Source of the DNA: Calothrix sp. NIES-2098
GTDB lineage: Bacteria > Cyanobacteriota > Cyanobacteriia > Cyanobacteriales > Nostocaceae
Assembly: GCA_002368175.1 (NCBI GenBank)
Contig: AP018172.1
Coordinates: 62,001-126,000 of the forward strand
Direction: 5' to 3'
DNA: 64,000 bases
Positions 26,727 to 36,842 of this stretch are shown piece by piece. The notes beneath the pieces were generated by a model that was not told the DNA's origin, did not search any database, and saw only the letters and a program-made list of their open reading frames with translations. Positions within the stretch are counted from its first letter, which is position 1; the number at the start of each line of letters is the position of its first letter. Made by a program: the position numbers and the translations under genes.

Positions 26727-29700
26727 TCTCTACTATCTTAAATCTCTGACGCCGGATCGGTAAGGTAATAATAAACTCTGCACCTTCACCTGGTATAGAC
26801 TGGCATTCTAATTGCCCTTGGTGCTTGTCTACAATGATTTGATAACTAATGGATAATCCTAAACCTGTACCTTGACCAACTTTTTTAGTAGTAAAGAACG
26901 GGTCAAATACATAAGGTTTAGTACTATCACCGATCCCAATACCATTATCAGCAATACAAATTTTGATTTGATTTGCATTACAAATTTCTGTACGGATGCA
27001 AATTTGGAGTTTTTCGGCAGTTTTACCCTGAATAACTGAATCTTCTAAAGCATCAATAGCATTCATTATCAGATTCAAAAAGACTTGATTGAGTTGTCCA
27101 GCATAACATTCAATTGCGGGAAGTTTGCTGTATTCTTTAATAACAAAAATTTCTGGACGTTCTGGTTTGGCTTGCAGGAGGTTTTGCAAAATCATCAACG
27201 TGCTATCAATACCTTCATGAATATCAACAGCTTTGATTTCTGCTTCATCAAGACGAGAAAAATTCCGTAGTGACATAACAATATCTCGAATTCTCTCTGC
27301 ACCTACCTGCATGGAATTGAGCAATTTTGGTAAGTCTTCGGTAATGAAATCGAGTTCAAATTTGGCAATTTCGGCTTGTAGCTCAGGTGTAGGCTTTGGA
27401 TAGTGTTGGCGATAGGATTTTAAGACAGACATTAAATTATCAATATATTCATTAGCAGGAGTGAGATTACCGTAAATAAAGCTGATCGGGTTATTTATTT
27501 CATGAGCAATTCCTGCTACTAATTGTCCTAGAGAAGACATTTTCTCATTCTGAATTAGTTGAGCCTGAGCAGTTTTTAGGTTTTTAAATGCTTCTTCTAA
27601 TTGTTGAGTTTTGGCGTTTAATTGTGATGTCCGTTCTGCGACTTTTTCTTCTAGAGTGTGAGAATATTCTGCTAATTGGGTATTCGCCTGCTTGAGTTCT
27701 GCTGTGGTTTTTGATAAATCAGTGTAGAGTTGAGCATTTTCTAAAGAAATGGCGGCTTGTGCTATTAATAGTTGCACCACTTCTAAGCGATCGCGTGTAA
27801 AAACTCCTGCTGTCAGTTGATTTTCTAAATACAGCAAACCCATCCACTCACCTTGATTAATAATCGGGGTACACAATACGCTTCTCGGTTGATTTTGGAT
27901 GATGTAGGGATCGCTAGCAAATAGAGATTGGGTCGCAATGTCATCTATTACCAAGGGTTCTAAAGTGCGCTTAACGTAGTTGATGACGGTAAGTGGAACA
28001 TCCTGGCTTTGTTCTAATGGAATGGCTGAGACATCTGTTGGCGAGAAAATTTTCTCTTCATTAAAACCAGCTATGGCTGCGATCGCTAACTGCTGATTTT
28101 TTTGCAATAAAAGTACACATTTTTTCGCGCCAGCATTCTCCAACATAACTTGCATCAAAATTGACAGGAGTTGATCGAGTTGAATTTCGCCGGCGATCGC
28201 TTGTGAAGCTTTTAAAAAGGCAGCAAAATCTAATTGTGCGGAGAAATTCTGGCTAGTACTAGTGCTAGAGATAGTTGTTTTTTGTTGATACTCTAATTCT
28301 GCCCAGTATAAAGCTTGATTTGACTCCAACAACTCTGGATAATTTGCTTCTAAACATTTAACTTTTGCTATAGCCCCCCATTGAGTATAGGCACTAACAG
28401 CCTCAGTTAAATAAAGTTGGGCAATATTCGGTTTATTTTTTGTCAGCCAAAACTTTGCAGTCAATTCATTGGCTAAAGCTACATTTTGCGTAAACCCATT
28501 AGTTTTAGCTGTAGCGATCGCGCGATCGTAAAGATCCATCGCCGCTGATTCTTGCTTCTTAATTCGAGCCATTTCTGCTTGAATTAACAGATATTGATGC
28601 TCAAAGTTTTCTGGACAATTATCAGCCCAAATTTTCAATTGGTTTTGATGGTTAATTAAGCTTTGCCAATATTGGCGTTGCGTTGATGGTGGAACTTGAG
28701 GATAAAGCGCAGCTAAGATCAAAGCATGATAAAAAGGATAACTAGCCGAGGTTGTAAAGCCTAAAATTGCTGGCAAATAAGTTTCTGCTTGGGTTATATG
28801 CTTTAAAGCCAGTTGATACTGTGCATACAAATAAGCTAATTGGGCTTGGATAATGTGGGCGATCGCCAGCGCCATTGGTGTGTGGCTGATGCGATCGCTT
28901 TTGGGAGAATCTTGATAATTACAATTGCCAATGAAACTATCTATTACCTGCTGCGTTTCCTGTAAAACCTCAAATAATAGGGTATTTTGTGTTTGTTGAG
29001 CAAAAGGAAGAAACTTATTGATATCTAAGCGAATAGTATTGAGGTTATTTCCTTGAAAATATTGATTGCATATATTACCGAAAAGATTATAACCAGCAAA
29101 CTGTAATTCTCCAGATTCTAATCCCGCTTGATAGCCTGCATTGTTGATGGGAATCGCTAAATGAGCCGATCTCATCCAATTATTTAACCAGCTACCCAAC
29201 AATAAATTAACTTGACATTTTTGACCTTTATTTTGGAATTTTTCAGCGATTTCAGTAGCTAAAACTCCGAACTCATATCCTGTAGAGTAATCTCCAAAAA
29301 ACGAACCGAGAAGAAAACCATAATTAGCATAGGCTTTAGCAGATTCGGCAACATTGCCATATTGAATTGATAACTTGACAGCCTTCGCTGTAATTAAAAT
29401 ATATAAATCCAGTTCGGAATTAATATAAGTAGGTGGATCTAAATTAATTAGTAACTGAATTGCGTAACGATAAATAGGATAGGGATTTTCTGGTAATTCT
29501 AAAATAGCAGCAACTTTCTGATTCTCTAAGTAAGATTGAATTGCCGCAATTTCTAAATCGATGGCAGAGTTAAGATTGTCTTCGGGAAAATGAATATTTA
29601 AGAGCGATAAAGCTTGTTTACCAGCTTGAATTGCTACTACATAGTCTGCTTGCAGCGTTCGTTGCACAATTAGTAAATTATATAATTCAGCTTTTTCTAA

Positions 29701-32421
29701 TGCTGTTTTTGCCTGGATTAAGGCTGCTTGAATTAATAAATCTGACTGTTGAAAATTACTATTAAGATATTCAACTTCTGAACGTTCTTTATAAATTGCA
29801 AACGTTAGTTCATACTGTTTGCTCCAGCTATCATCAGCCAACAACTGCATGGCAATCGCTAAATATTGTGATGCTGTAGCATAAGCTGTCGATGCTTTGG
29901 CTTTACGTCCTGCTTGTAAATTTAATTGGGCAATTTGTTCTCGTTCTTGCGGTTCGGTTAGTAATTGCCATCCTAAATTTAATTGATTGACAATCTCAAA
30001 AATTTGCTCTTCCTGTTCTGTAGCGGAGATATTTTGCAGGAGTAATTTTCCTATCTGTAAATGAGTACTCTGTTTTTGTGCTTCATCGATTAGAGAATAG
30101 GCTGCTTGTTGGACGCGATCGTGGAGGAATTCGTATACATAATCTTGAGAAGACACAAGGTTATCTTCCACAGGAGATGCAGACCAGTACTGAAGATCGG
30201 CAACTATATGAAGTTGAGTATGGTCTGAAAAACTTGGCTCTGTCTCAGCTAAATATAAGTTGGCATTGTCAGTCGGAAATTCATCCTCTACATTGATTCG
30301 CTCGCGTTCTTGTTGAAATAATTTATATGTTTGACTTACAGGAATAATTAACCCTTCAGCTAAAGCTGACCATAAATCATTGGCAGTTTGTGCTAGAGAT
30401 TTTTCATAAACAATTGCCAGTGTTACTAAGTCAAATGTATTGCCAATACAAGCTGCTAACTTTAAAACATCTTGCGTCGCCTGTGGTAACTTTTGCAATT
30501 GCAAAACCATAAATTCCACAACATTATCTGTGAGGTTTAAAGTTTCTACTTGCTGCAAGTCATATTGCCAATTACCCATCTCTGGTACAAAAGTAATATG
30601 TCCTTCTGCATGGAGTGTTTTCAGCATTTGAATGCTAAAAAAAGGATTTCCCTGTGTTTTTTGATAAATTAGTTGTGTGAGAGGTAATGCTGATTCTAGT
30701 TTGCAACTTAGAGTATCTGCAAACAAATGATTTAGATCTGTAGCAGTGAGAGGAGCTAAACTAATAGTTGTAATCGCGCTTTTATTTTGAGACTTATGAA
30801 TTTCTTCTAACGTCAGGATTAAGGGATGGTTATCAGAAACCTCATTATCGCGATAGGCTCCAATTAATAATAAATAGCCGATTTTATCTTCACTCATCAG
30901 CATCTGTAGCAATTGTAGCGATGCTGTATCTGCCCACTGTAAGTCATCCAGAAATATTACTAATGGATGTTCTGGGGTTGTAAATACTTGAATAAATTTG
31001 CGAAATAAGCGATTAAAGCGTTGCTGTGCAGCATTACCCGAAAGTTCTGTTACTGCTGGTTGCGCACCAATAATTTTTTTAAGTTCGGGAATGACATCAA
31101 TAATTACTTGAGCATTATCCCCCAGTGCTGTTAAAATTTCCTGCTTCCATTGAGTAATTTGAGCATCGCTTTGGGTAAGGATTTGTGCCATTAAATCCTG
31201 CAATGCTTGCACAAAAGCAGAGAAAGGAATGTTACGTTGAAACTGGTCAAACTTGCCTTCAATAAAGTAGCCTCTTTGCCGGACAATAGGCTTTTGCACT
31301 TCATTAACTACAGCAGTTTTACCAATACCAGAAAAACCTTGTATGAGAATCAATTCGCTTTGAGGTAATAGATCGGAAGTTTTATCGTTTTGTTCTCGAT
31401 CCCCTGCAACTCGATCGAATACTGCTAGTAAAGTCTGTACTTCTTTTTGACGACCATAGAGTTTTTCTGGAATTAAAAAGCGATCGCTTATGTCTTTCTG
31501 TGCAAGTTGGAAGGATGCATTCGCTCGTTTTTCTTGCCACCGATCGCAACACCACTCTAAATCATACTTTAGACCAGCCGCACTCTGATAGCGGTCTTCC
31601 GCATTTTTCGCCATCAGTTTCATCACAAGATCGCACAGAACTTGAGGAATGGATGGTTCATTTTTAAATTGTGTAGCGTTTTGTGCTTCACGCAGGATAT
31701 TTTTAATTTTGCATCGATCTGGTTGTTTAGCAATATGAGAGTAAACTAACTCCATTGGATCGGATGTTACAAAAGGTAAATCTCCTGTCAATAACTCGTA
31801 AAAAGTCACGCCTAGCGAATAAAAATCTGTACGATAATCAATGCCGCGATTCATTCTGCCAGTTTGTTCGGGAGAAATATAAGCTAGAGTTCCTTCTAAA
31901 ATATTAGGGTTTTGTAGTTGTTGGGTTTCTCGTGGTAATAATGAGGCGATAGAAAAGTCAATTAGTTTAACCTGTTTGGTTTGGGGGTGAATCAAAATAT
32001 TGGCAGGTTTAACATCTTTATAAATAATTCGTTTTTGGTGTAGTTCGCCAAGAGTTTGTGTAATTGTAATAGCTATGGGAAAAAATTCTTCTAGGGTTAA
32101 TTTACCTGAAGTAGTATAGTGATTCAGGTAACTGGATAAAGAGATACCACCATAATCTTCCATTACCAGAACATAGCCATTACCATATTCTTCCAGACTA
32201 TATAGTTTGATAATGCCGTTGATATCGAGATTTGCAGCAATAGCGTACTGGTTACGAAACTGGATAATTTCGCTAAAGTTAGGAGATTCATTCTGCATCA
32301 TCTTCAGGATCACAGGGTGCAAGTCTTGTTCTCTGATTCCCCGGTAAACAAGTGTTCTATTTCCTGCGTAGATTTGTTCGTCAATCCTATATCCTGGAAT
32401 TTTTAACGATGCAGTCAGCAT
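26719..32421 (-). CDS. Hybrid Ser/Thr kinase - AAA ATPase - GAF - histidine kinase
   Basis: A cytoplasmic signalling giant of 1900 residues from the ATG at 32421 (the frame reaches 32439, numbering used here). Residues 15-290 are a eukaryotic-type kinase (YKDVKPANIL, DFSIAS, GTLAYISPEQTGRMN). An AAA_16/MalT-like ATPase follows (Walker A GFSGIGKT at about 368; LVIFLDDLQWADTASLQLL). Then comes a long TPR-like helical region, a GAF domain (about 1440-1590), a coiled coil, a dimerisation domain with phosphoacceptor H1646 in GIAHEINNP, and an ATPase ending near 1890 (NAIDAL, DNGIGI, GTGLGLSISYQI). No receiver domain is present, so a separate response regulator is needed. The kinase lacks the usual HRD Arg (YKD). 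This architecture is common in heterocystous cyanobacteria. Confidence 0.93.
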   Translation of the reverse strand: MLTASLKIPGYRIDEQIYAGNRTLVYRGIREQDLHPVILKMMQNESPNFSEIIQFRNQYAIAANLDINGIIKLYSLEEYGNGYVLVMEDYGGISLSSYLNHYTTSGKLTLEEFFPIAITITQTLGELHQKRIIYKDVKPANILIHPQTKQVKLIDFSIASLLPRETQQLQNPNILEGTLAYISPEQTGRMNRGIDYRTDFYSLGVTFYELLTGDLPFVTSDPMELVYSHIAKQPDRCKIKNILREAQNATQFKNEPSIPQVLCDLVMKLMAKNAEDRYQSAAGLKYDLEWCCDRWQEKRANASFQLAQKDISDRFLIPEKLYGRQKEVQTLLAVFDRVAGDREQNDKTSDLLPQSELILIQGFSGIGKTAVVNEVQKPIVRQRGYFIEGKFDQFQRNIPFSAFVQALQDLMAQILTQSDAQITQWKQEILTALGDNAQVIIDVIPELKKIIGAQPAVTELSGNAAQQRFNRLFRKFIQVFTTPEHPLVIFLDDLQWADTASLQLLQMLMSEDKIGYLLLIGAYRDNEVSDNHPLILTLEEIHKSQNKSAITTISLAPLTATDLNHLFADTLSCKLESALPLTQLIYQKTQGNPFFSIQMLKTLHAEGHITFVPEMGNWQYDLQQVETLNLTDNVVEFMVLQLQKLPQATQDVLKLAACIGNTFDLVTLAIVYEKSLAQTANDLWSALAEGLIIPVSQTYKLFQQERERINVEDEFPTDNANLYLAETEPSFSDHTQLHIVADLQYWSASPVEDNLVSSQDYVYEFLHDRVQQAAYSLIDEAQKQSTHLQIGKLLLQNISATEQEEQIFEIVNQLNLGWQLLTEPQEREQIAQLNLQAGRKAKASTAYATASQYLAIAMQLLADDSWSKQYELTFAIYKERSEVEYLNSNFQQSDLLIQAALIQAKTALEKAELYNLLIVQRTLQADYVVAIQAGKQALSLLNIHFPEDNLNSAIDLEIAAIQSYLENQKVAAILELPENPYPIYRYAIQLLINLDPPTYINSELDLYILITAKAVKLSIQYGNVAESAKAYANYGFLLGSFFGDYSTGYEFGVLATEIAEKFQNKGQKCQVNLLLGSWLNNWMRSAHLAIPINNAGYQAGLESGELQFAGYNLFGNICNQYFQGNNLNTIRLDINKFLPFAQQTQNTLLFEVLQETQQVIDSFIGNCNYQDSPKSDRISHTPMALAIAHIIQAQLAYLYAQYQLALKHITQAETYLPAILGFTTSASYPFYHALILAALYPQVPPSTQRQYWQSLINHQNQLKIWADNCPENFEHQYLLIQAEMARIKKQESAAMDLYDRAIATAKTNGFTQNVALANELTAKFWLTKNKPNIAQLYLTEAVSAYTQWGAIAKVKCLEANYPELLESNQALYWAELEYQQKTTISSTSTSQNFSAQLDFAAFLKASQAIAGEIQLDQLLSILMQVMLENAGAKKCVLLLQKNQQLAIAAIAGFNEEKIFSPTDVSAIPLEQSQDVPLTVINYVKRTLEPLVIDDIATQSLFASDPYIIQNQPRSVLCTPIINQGEWMGLLYLENQLTAGVFTRDRLEVVQLLIAQAAISLENAQLYTDLSKTTAELKQANTQLAEYSHTLEEKVAERTSQLNAKTQQLEEAFKNLKTAQAQLIQNEKMSSLGQLVAGIAHEINNPISFIYGNLTPANEYIDNLMSVLKSYRQHYPKPTPELQAEIAKFELDFITEDLPKLLNSMQVGAERIRDIVMSLRNFSRLDEAEIKAVDIHEGIDSTLMILQNLLQAKPERPEIFVIKEYSKLPAIECYAGQLNQVFLNLIMNAIDALEDSVIQGKTAEKLQICIRTEICNANQIKICIADNGIGIGDSTKPYVFDPFFTTKKVGQGTGLGLSISYQIIVDKHQGQLECQSIPGEGAEFIITLPIRRQRFKIVETI

Positions 32422-32544
32422 ATTGATAGAACCTAGCATTAATAACGTTTTAGCTATTAACTAGTGTTCCCATGAGGCTATGCTGTATAACAAAAATAGT
32501 TTTTTCAGTAATTTCGATGCTTATCTAGTTAGCAACTAGCTGAC

Positions 32545-33321
32545 TTAGACAGCAGCGATCGCACAAACTTGTAAACCAACCGGTGTTTGAATAATTACAG
32601 ATTCCACCCCAAAGACTTGCGCGATCGCCTGGGGTGTGAGAACTGCTTCCGGTGTACCAATATCCCAGAGATGACCTTGTTTTAATAAAGCGATACGGGA
32701 ACTATAGCGTGCAGCTAAGTTCAATTCATGTAATACAGTAACAATAGTTAATTCTTGTTGCTGATTAAGTTCTTTGAGTAATTCTAATAGCTGTAGTTGA
32801 TAGTTAATATCTAAATAAGTTGTCGGTTCATCTAACAATAATACTTGCGGTTCTTGCGCCAATGCTAATGCTAAAAAAGCGCGTTGTCTCTCCCCGCCGG
32901 AAAGTTGTTCGATTAGGCGATCGCTAAATTTTTCTAGTTGCGTTTTGGCAATTGCTGCTTCTACTTTCTGCCTATCTTTAGCTGTTAATTCCCATTGCCA
33001 CCAAGGTTGATGTGGTGTACGTCCCAAACTCACTAATTGCTGTACAGTTAAACCTACAGGAACAGTTTGTTGTTGGGGTAACAATGCTAATTTTTGTGCA
33101 ACTAAATTTGGCGGTTGAGAGTGAATTGCCTTGCCATCAAGTAACACTATTCCCTGTTGTGGAATGAGAATGCGACTCAGCAATTTTAGTAATGTAGACT
33201 TACCAGAACCATTAGCACCAACTAAACTTAACCATTCTCCTGTTTGTAGAGTCAGGTTAATATTTTGGATAATTGGTACAGTGCTGTAACCGCCTGTGAG
33301 ATTTTGTAATTCAAGTGGCAT
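32545..33321 (-). CDS. ABC transporter ATPase, iron-siderophore/cobalamin type
   Basis: 258 residues with Walker A GANGSGKS (35-42), Q-loop LLPQQQTVP, signature LSGGERQR, Walker B VLLLDEPTTYLD, and the switch histidine in VLHELN. The spacing matches FecE/BtuD/HmuV importers. It lies 50 bp after the FecCD-type permease on the same strand, so the two make a core importer. No periplasmic binding protein is next to them, leaving siderophore, haem or cobalamin as options. Confidence 0.92.
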   Translation of the reverse strand: MPLELQNLTGGYSTVPIIQNINLTLQTGEWLSLVGANGSGKSTLLKLLSRILIPQQGIVLLDGKAIHSQPPNLVAQKLALLPQQQTVPVGLTVQQLVSLGRTPHQPWWQWELTAKDRQKVEAAIAKTQLEKFSDRLIEQLSGGERQRAFLALALAQEPQVLLLDEPTTYLDINYQLQLLELLKELNQQQELTIVTVLHELNLAARYSSRIALLKQGHLWDIGTPEAVLTPQAIAQVFGVESVIIQTPVGLQVCAIAAV

Positions 33322-33371
33322 TTTTAATTGGTTATTTGTCTTTTTTATTCATCTTTTTGTCCCTTCATACT

Positions 33372-34394
33372 TTAATCACCAGTCTCTTTGAAACCAGCCG
33401 AACGGCGATAAAGTAACCAGATAAATAACGGCGAACCCAGCAAAGCGGTGACGGAACCTACTGGTAATTCTATAGCTCCCAATCTAGAGAGTAAATCGGC
33501 AAAGATGAGCAACCATGCACCAGCCAGTGCGGAAAGCGGTAAAACAAAGCGATGATCTGTACCGACAATTAAGCGAACACCGTGGGGAACCACAAGACCA
33601 ACAAACCCAATTAAGCCACTGATGCTGACTGCACCTGCGGCGAGTAAAGTTGCAACACCACCAATTAACAAACGCGATCGCGTTAATGATACTCCCAAAC
33701 CCAAAGCCAAATCATCTCCCAAAGCCAAAACATTGAGCGATCGCGCTAGCAAACATCCCCCCAACAATGCCACGATAATGTAAGGGCCAGCAGTAATAAT
33801 TTCTTTCCAACCTCGCCCATTTAAGCTACCAACTAGCCAGTTAAGTGCAATTTGAATTTGACCGTCTTCAGCTAACAACAATAATGTACTTTGTACTGCA
33901 CCAAATAAAGAACTCACCGCTACTCCGCCTAAAATCAAGCGTTCCACAGCAATTCCCGACCCCGCACGACCGAGAAAAATAACTATAGCTGAAGTTACAA
34001 TTGCTCCCAGCCAAGCCGCCAAAGGAATAGCAGCCGGAAAGATTTGCAACACTACCATAACTATGACAATTAGCCCTGCGCCTGCGGAAATCCCTAAAAT
34101 AAAGGGATCGGCAAGACTATTGCGTAACATTCCTTGCAGCAGTGCGCCAGACATTCCCAAAGCTGCACCAACAATTAAAGCGGCTATAATACGCGGGAGT
34201 CGTAAATCCCAGAGAATTGTCTGCTTAATAGGATCGCCTTGGTGAAGAATTGCTTGCCACAATTCACTTCCACTCAACGGTACTGCGCCTTGAGAAACAG
34301 AAATTCCCAGCGTTACTATCAGTGCTGTAACTAATAATAAAACCGCCCAGAGTAGACGGTGTTTCGGAAAAATTGTCTGCAATAATTTATTCAT
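33372..34394 (-). CDS. FecCD-family ABC transporter permease
   Basis: 340 residues, with about nine hydrophobic membrane segments and the family motifs LRLPRIIAALIVGAALGMSG, GAVQSTLLLLAEDGQ and GLIGFVGLVVPHGVRLIVGTDHR. The last includes the EAA-type loop that contacts the ATPase. It is a homodimerising permease for Fe3+-siderophore, haem or vitamin B12 import. It is first in an operon with the ATPase gene. Confidence 0.93.
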   Translation of the reverse strand: MNKLLQTIFPKHRLLWAVLLLVTALIVTLGISVSQGAVPLSGSELWQAILHQGDPIKQTILWDLRLPRIIAALIVGAALGMSGALLQGMLRNSLADPFILGISAGAGLIVIVMVVLQIFPAAIPLAAWLGAIVTSAIVIFLGRAGSGIAVERLILGGVAVSSLFGAVQSTLLLLAEDGQIQIALNWLVGSLNGRGWKEIITAGPYIIVALLGGCLLARSLNVLALGDDLALGLGVSLTRSRLLIGGVATLLAAGAVSISGLIGFVGLVVPHGVRLIVGTDHRFVLPLSALAGAWLLIFADLLSRLGAIELPVGSVTALLGSPLFIWLLYRRSAGFKETGD

Positions 34395-34576
34395 CTCTAT
34401 GATTGAGCATTAGCCTAGCAGCCATGAGTTGCATAACTTTTGTAATACAAATATCACTAGTCATTCACGCTTTAGTTTTGGCAAAACCTAGCGGGAAAAT
34501 CTTAACTCAATGACAAAGCGCAAAGTCGAGCCAGTGCGTTCCTGTCGCCTTGCGTCGGAAAGCAACTGGCGTGGAG

Positions 34577-34591
34577 CGCCGGCTTCCGGCG
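34577..34591. repeat. GC-rich hairpin in the gap 34395-34622
   Basis: CGCCGG and CCGGCG pair around CTT. The surrounding 34505-34600 stretch (CAGTGCGTTCCTGTCGCC, GCGTCGGAAAGCAACTGGCG) is GC-rich compared with flanking DNA and looks like a dispersed repeat. It could serve as a 3' hairpin for the J-domain/pentapeptide gene but lacks a U-tract. Confidence 0.45.
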
Positions 34592-34622
34592 AACAGAACT
34601 TTGTAAGAGAGGACAAATCAAA

Positions 34623-35315
34623 TTATTGATGAACTGCACCATCAGGCATAATGGCTCCAGCTAAATTAGCGCCGATTAGTTTAACCAAAAGGCGCTCGCC
34701 AGAGCGAATCCGCGCGCCTGTCAAGTCGGCTCCCCGCAAGTCAGCACCGCTAAGATCTGCTCCGATTAAATTAGCCGAGCGCAAATTGGCTTCTCGGAGA
34801 TCGGCTAAAAGTAGATTAGCTCTAAATAGATTTGCTTCCGATAAATTTGCACCTCTTAAATTTACTTTGTGCATAAAAGTATCGCTGAGATTCGCACCAC
34901 TCAAATTGGCAAAACTCAGGTTTCTTCCCGATAAATCTTTGTTGCTTAAATTTGCCCTACTAAAATCTTGTCCACTCAAATCAGGATTTTTTGGTGGTTG
35001 TTGATAGGGTGTTTCAGGTGGCTTTTTCGGTTGAGGTGGCGGCGAGTAAGTTGTATGTTGAGTATTTTGAGTATGCTGTGTATGTTGCTTATGATGTGTA
35101 TGTTGATGCTTAAGTTTGAACGAACGCAATTTATCGCGTGCTTCGTTGAATGCCTTAATTTTTTCTTGTGCTTTTTGTTGTAAACGGTGATTGTCTTGGG
35201 GAATGCGATCGGGATGCCATACAAAGACCAAATCTTTATAAGCCTGGTTCACTTCCTCAAGTGTGGCACCAGGCTCTAATTCCAAGACTCTATAATACCG
35301 TTCCAACTCGCTCAT
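34623..35315 (-). CDS. J-domain protein fused to pentapeptide repeats
   Basis: 230 residues. Residues 5-65 form a J-domain (YYRVLELEPGATLEEVNQAYKDL, then VWHPDR with the HPD motif). Residues about 68-90 are a His/Thr/Gln-rich low-complexity linker (KHQHTHHKQHTQHTQ), followed by a Pro-rich spacer. From about 112 on are pentapeptide repeats A(D/N)LSxxx (SRANLSNKDLSGRNLSFANL and onward), predicting a right-handed beta-helix. The fusion would tether Hsp70 recruitment to a helix platform. The linker's His run could bind metal. Start ATG at 35315 is well placed before the J-domain. Confidence 0.88.
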   Translation of the reverse strand: MSELERYYRVLELEPGATLEEVNQAYKDLVFVWHPDRIPQDNHRLQQKAQEKIKAFNEARDKLRSFKLKHQHTHHKQHTQHTQNTQHTTYSPPPQPKKPPETPYQQPPKNPDLSGQDFSRANLSNKDLSGRNLSFANLSGANLSDTFMHKVNLRGANLSEANLFRANLLLADLREANLRSANLIGADLSGADLRGADLTGARIRSGERLLVKLIGANLAGAIMPDGAVHQ

Positions 35316-36009
35316 AAGATGTTTTCGTGGACATTCAAGTTAATTATCAGTGATGCATCCCTCTATTGGCTTAATTCTTTATTAAATCTCTATTTACTTG
35401 TACTATTTAATAACACATATAATTCGAGTTTTTGAGTGCCAATGGAAGTAGTTTTAGCTATCTGGCTAGCCCAATATATTAATTGAGCCACAGTAGCCTT
35501 TATCTCAAAAAAAGTTATATTAATATGCTAACTGATAGAGTACGGCAATTTTATCAGGTGCATCAGTTATTGTAAAAGCTACTTAATATAGTGTTTTTGT
35601 CATATTTTTCTACTCCTTTAAGATTATCTAAAAACGATCGCAACTAGTTTTGTTGCTCAATTTGATGATGAGGGAGTTAGTGAAACTCCTACGATCGTCA
35701 ATAACAAGCCAGATATTATATTTGTTGACTGCTGATTCTGTACTTACGCACAGAGTAGGCAAATTTCACCCTTTCGCCAAACCTGAAACGAGAGACAGGG
35801 TATTTCTGTTGCAACTGCTTGTATAGCGAACTCTTACAGCAGAAGACTTTCACACAGTTATTATACAAGCCAAGAGTGACTAACTCAGTCCATCAATAAC
35901 TTTTCTGTTGGCAAACCACTCTTAGTAGTCGGCTTTATGGGACTTTTCTAGAATTTCCCCTTTAGCCAATAGTTATTATTGATTTTTCTTTATCTTCCTA
36001 TCTTTCCAT
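35316..36009. other. Non-coding region
   Basis: 694 bp, AT-rich, without a supported gene, RNA or repeat. Its left end presumably holds the promoter of the J-domain/pentapeptide gene. Confidence 0.4.
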
Positions 36010-36495
36010 CTATCCATTTCTCCATCGATTAATAGCTCTTAAATAAGCTGCCACTGGAATTTGATAAACTTCAATAAAAATCCAAACAATAATTGCTAAA
36101 TGTAACAGAAAAGTTAATATAGTCCAGATATATGGTATCCAAGTAATAAGTTCGTGTGGAGATGGGGGAAAATTGTAAGCCACAATCCCAATTAAAGTTG
36201 TGGGCAAAAGTATAAAAGCGATCGCTGCTAACCCATAACCCCAACCCAGTTCCACTCCTTCTAACTGAGCTTCTGTCCAGCTAAAACCATTCCAACGCCA
36301 AACTAAGGGCGGTTGCCGAGAAGGCATCTTGATTTGCTGTTGTTCTAGGTTGACAGTAAAAATCTCTTGACAAAAGTCACAAGCCATCGCTTCCATTAAT
36401 GGCATATGAGTAATTTTACCAACGCGACAGACTGGGCAAGGGTAAACTCCGTGATAATCGAAAGATGTGGCTAGAATTTTAGAACGAGGCATCAT
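36010..36495 (-). CDS. Zinc-ribbon membrane protein of unknown function
   Basis: 161 residues. An N-terminal treble-clef or zinc-ribbon, CPVCRVGKI ... MACDFCQEIF (two CxxC pairs), precedes a hydrophilic segment with PPLVWRWNGFSW. Two hydrophobic helices follow (GLAAIAFILLPTTLIGIVAY and IWTILTFLLHLAIIVWIFIEVY). The combination predicts a membrane protein with a cytoplasmic zinc finger. The family is unrecognised. Two adjacent ATG codons are possible starts. Confidence 0.7.
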   Translation of the reverse strand: MMPRSKILATSFDYHGVYPCPVCRVGKITHMPLMEAMACDFCQEIFTVNLEQQQIKMPSRQPPLVWRWNGFSWTEAQLEGVELGWGYGLAAIAFILLPTTLIGIVAYNFPPSPHELITWIPYIWTILTFLLHLAIIVWIFIEVYQIPVAAYLRAINRWRNG

Positions 36496-36653
36496 AAAAC
36501 CTAGTAGCGCTAATAAGGTGATTGGGCTGCTGGGAAATTTTACGAGAATAATGAATTGTCCGATTTCTGAAGGTTCATCAATATCCCTTTACCCATGACC
36601 CAAAATACTTGTAACTTTATATAATTTTTACGGTTATACGTCAGGAAAACGTC

Positions 36654-36682
36654 TTGACAGGCGCAATAGTACTGAGTTTAAC
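36654..36682 (+). promoter_or_regulatory. Candidate promoter of the DAHP synthase leader
   Basis: TTGACA (36654-36659) is followed, after exactly 17 bp, by TTTAAC (36677-36682). This would start RNA about 95 bases before the first leader peptide. A second, weaker candidate is TTGACG (36707-36712) with TATCTT (36730-36735). Confidence 0.4.
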
Positions 36683-36785
36683 CCTTTTTGGGGAGTTGTG
36701 GAGGTATTGACGCCACCAACTGCGTCTGTTATCTTGGCTTATATATAAGGTTTACATCAAAATAATCTACTTGCGCACAATAAAA

Positions 36786-36842
36786 ATGTTCAACAGCAAA
36801 TCTTACTTTTATTTTTGGTTTAAGGCGGTTCACCGGCGGTGA
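36786..36842 (+). CDS. Aromatic-rich leader peptide 1
   Basis: An 18-codon frame, MFNSKSYFYFWFKAVHRR then TGA. Residues 7-12 are six consecutive aromatic codons (Tyr, Phe, Tyr, Phe, Trp, Phe). Its last codons (14-17) encode the 5' arm of the antiterminator. It is not expected to make a functional protein. Its role would be to stall a ribosome when charged aromatic tRNAs are scarce. The Shine-Dalgarno sequence is not obvious. It lies upstream of a DAHP synthase gene, which fits end-product control. Confidence 0.8.
   Translation: MFNSKSYFYFWFKAVHRR

Noticed and set aside
32545..34394. Complete siderophore import locus
   Set aside because: Only ATPase and permease are present. No substrate-binding protein or TonB-dependent receptor is in the neighbourhood, so the substrate was left open.
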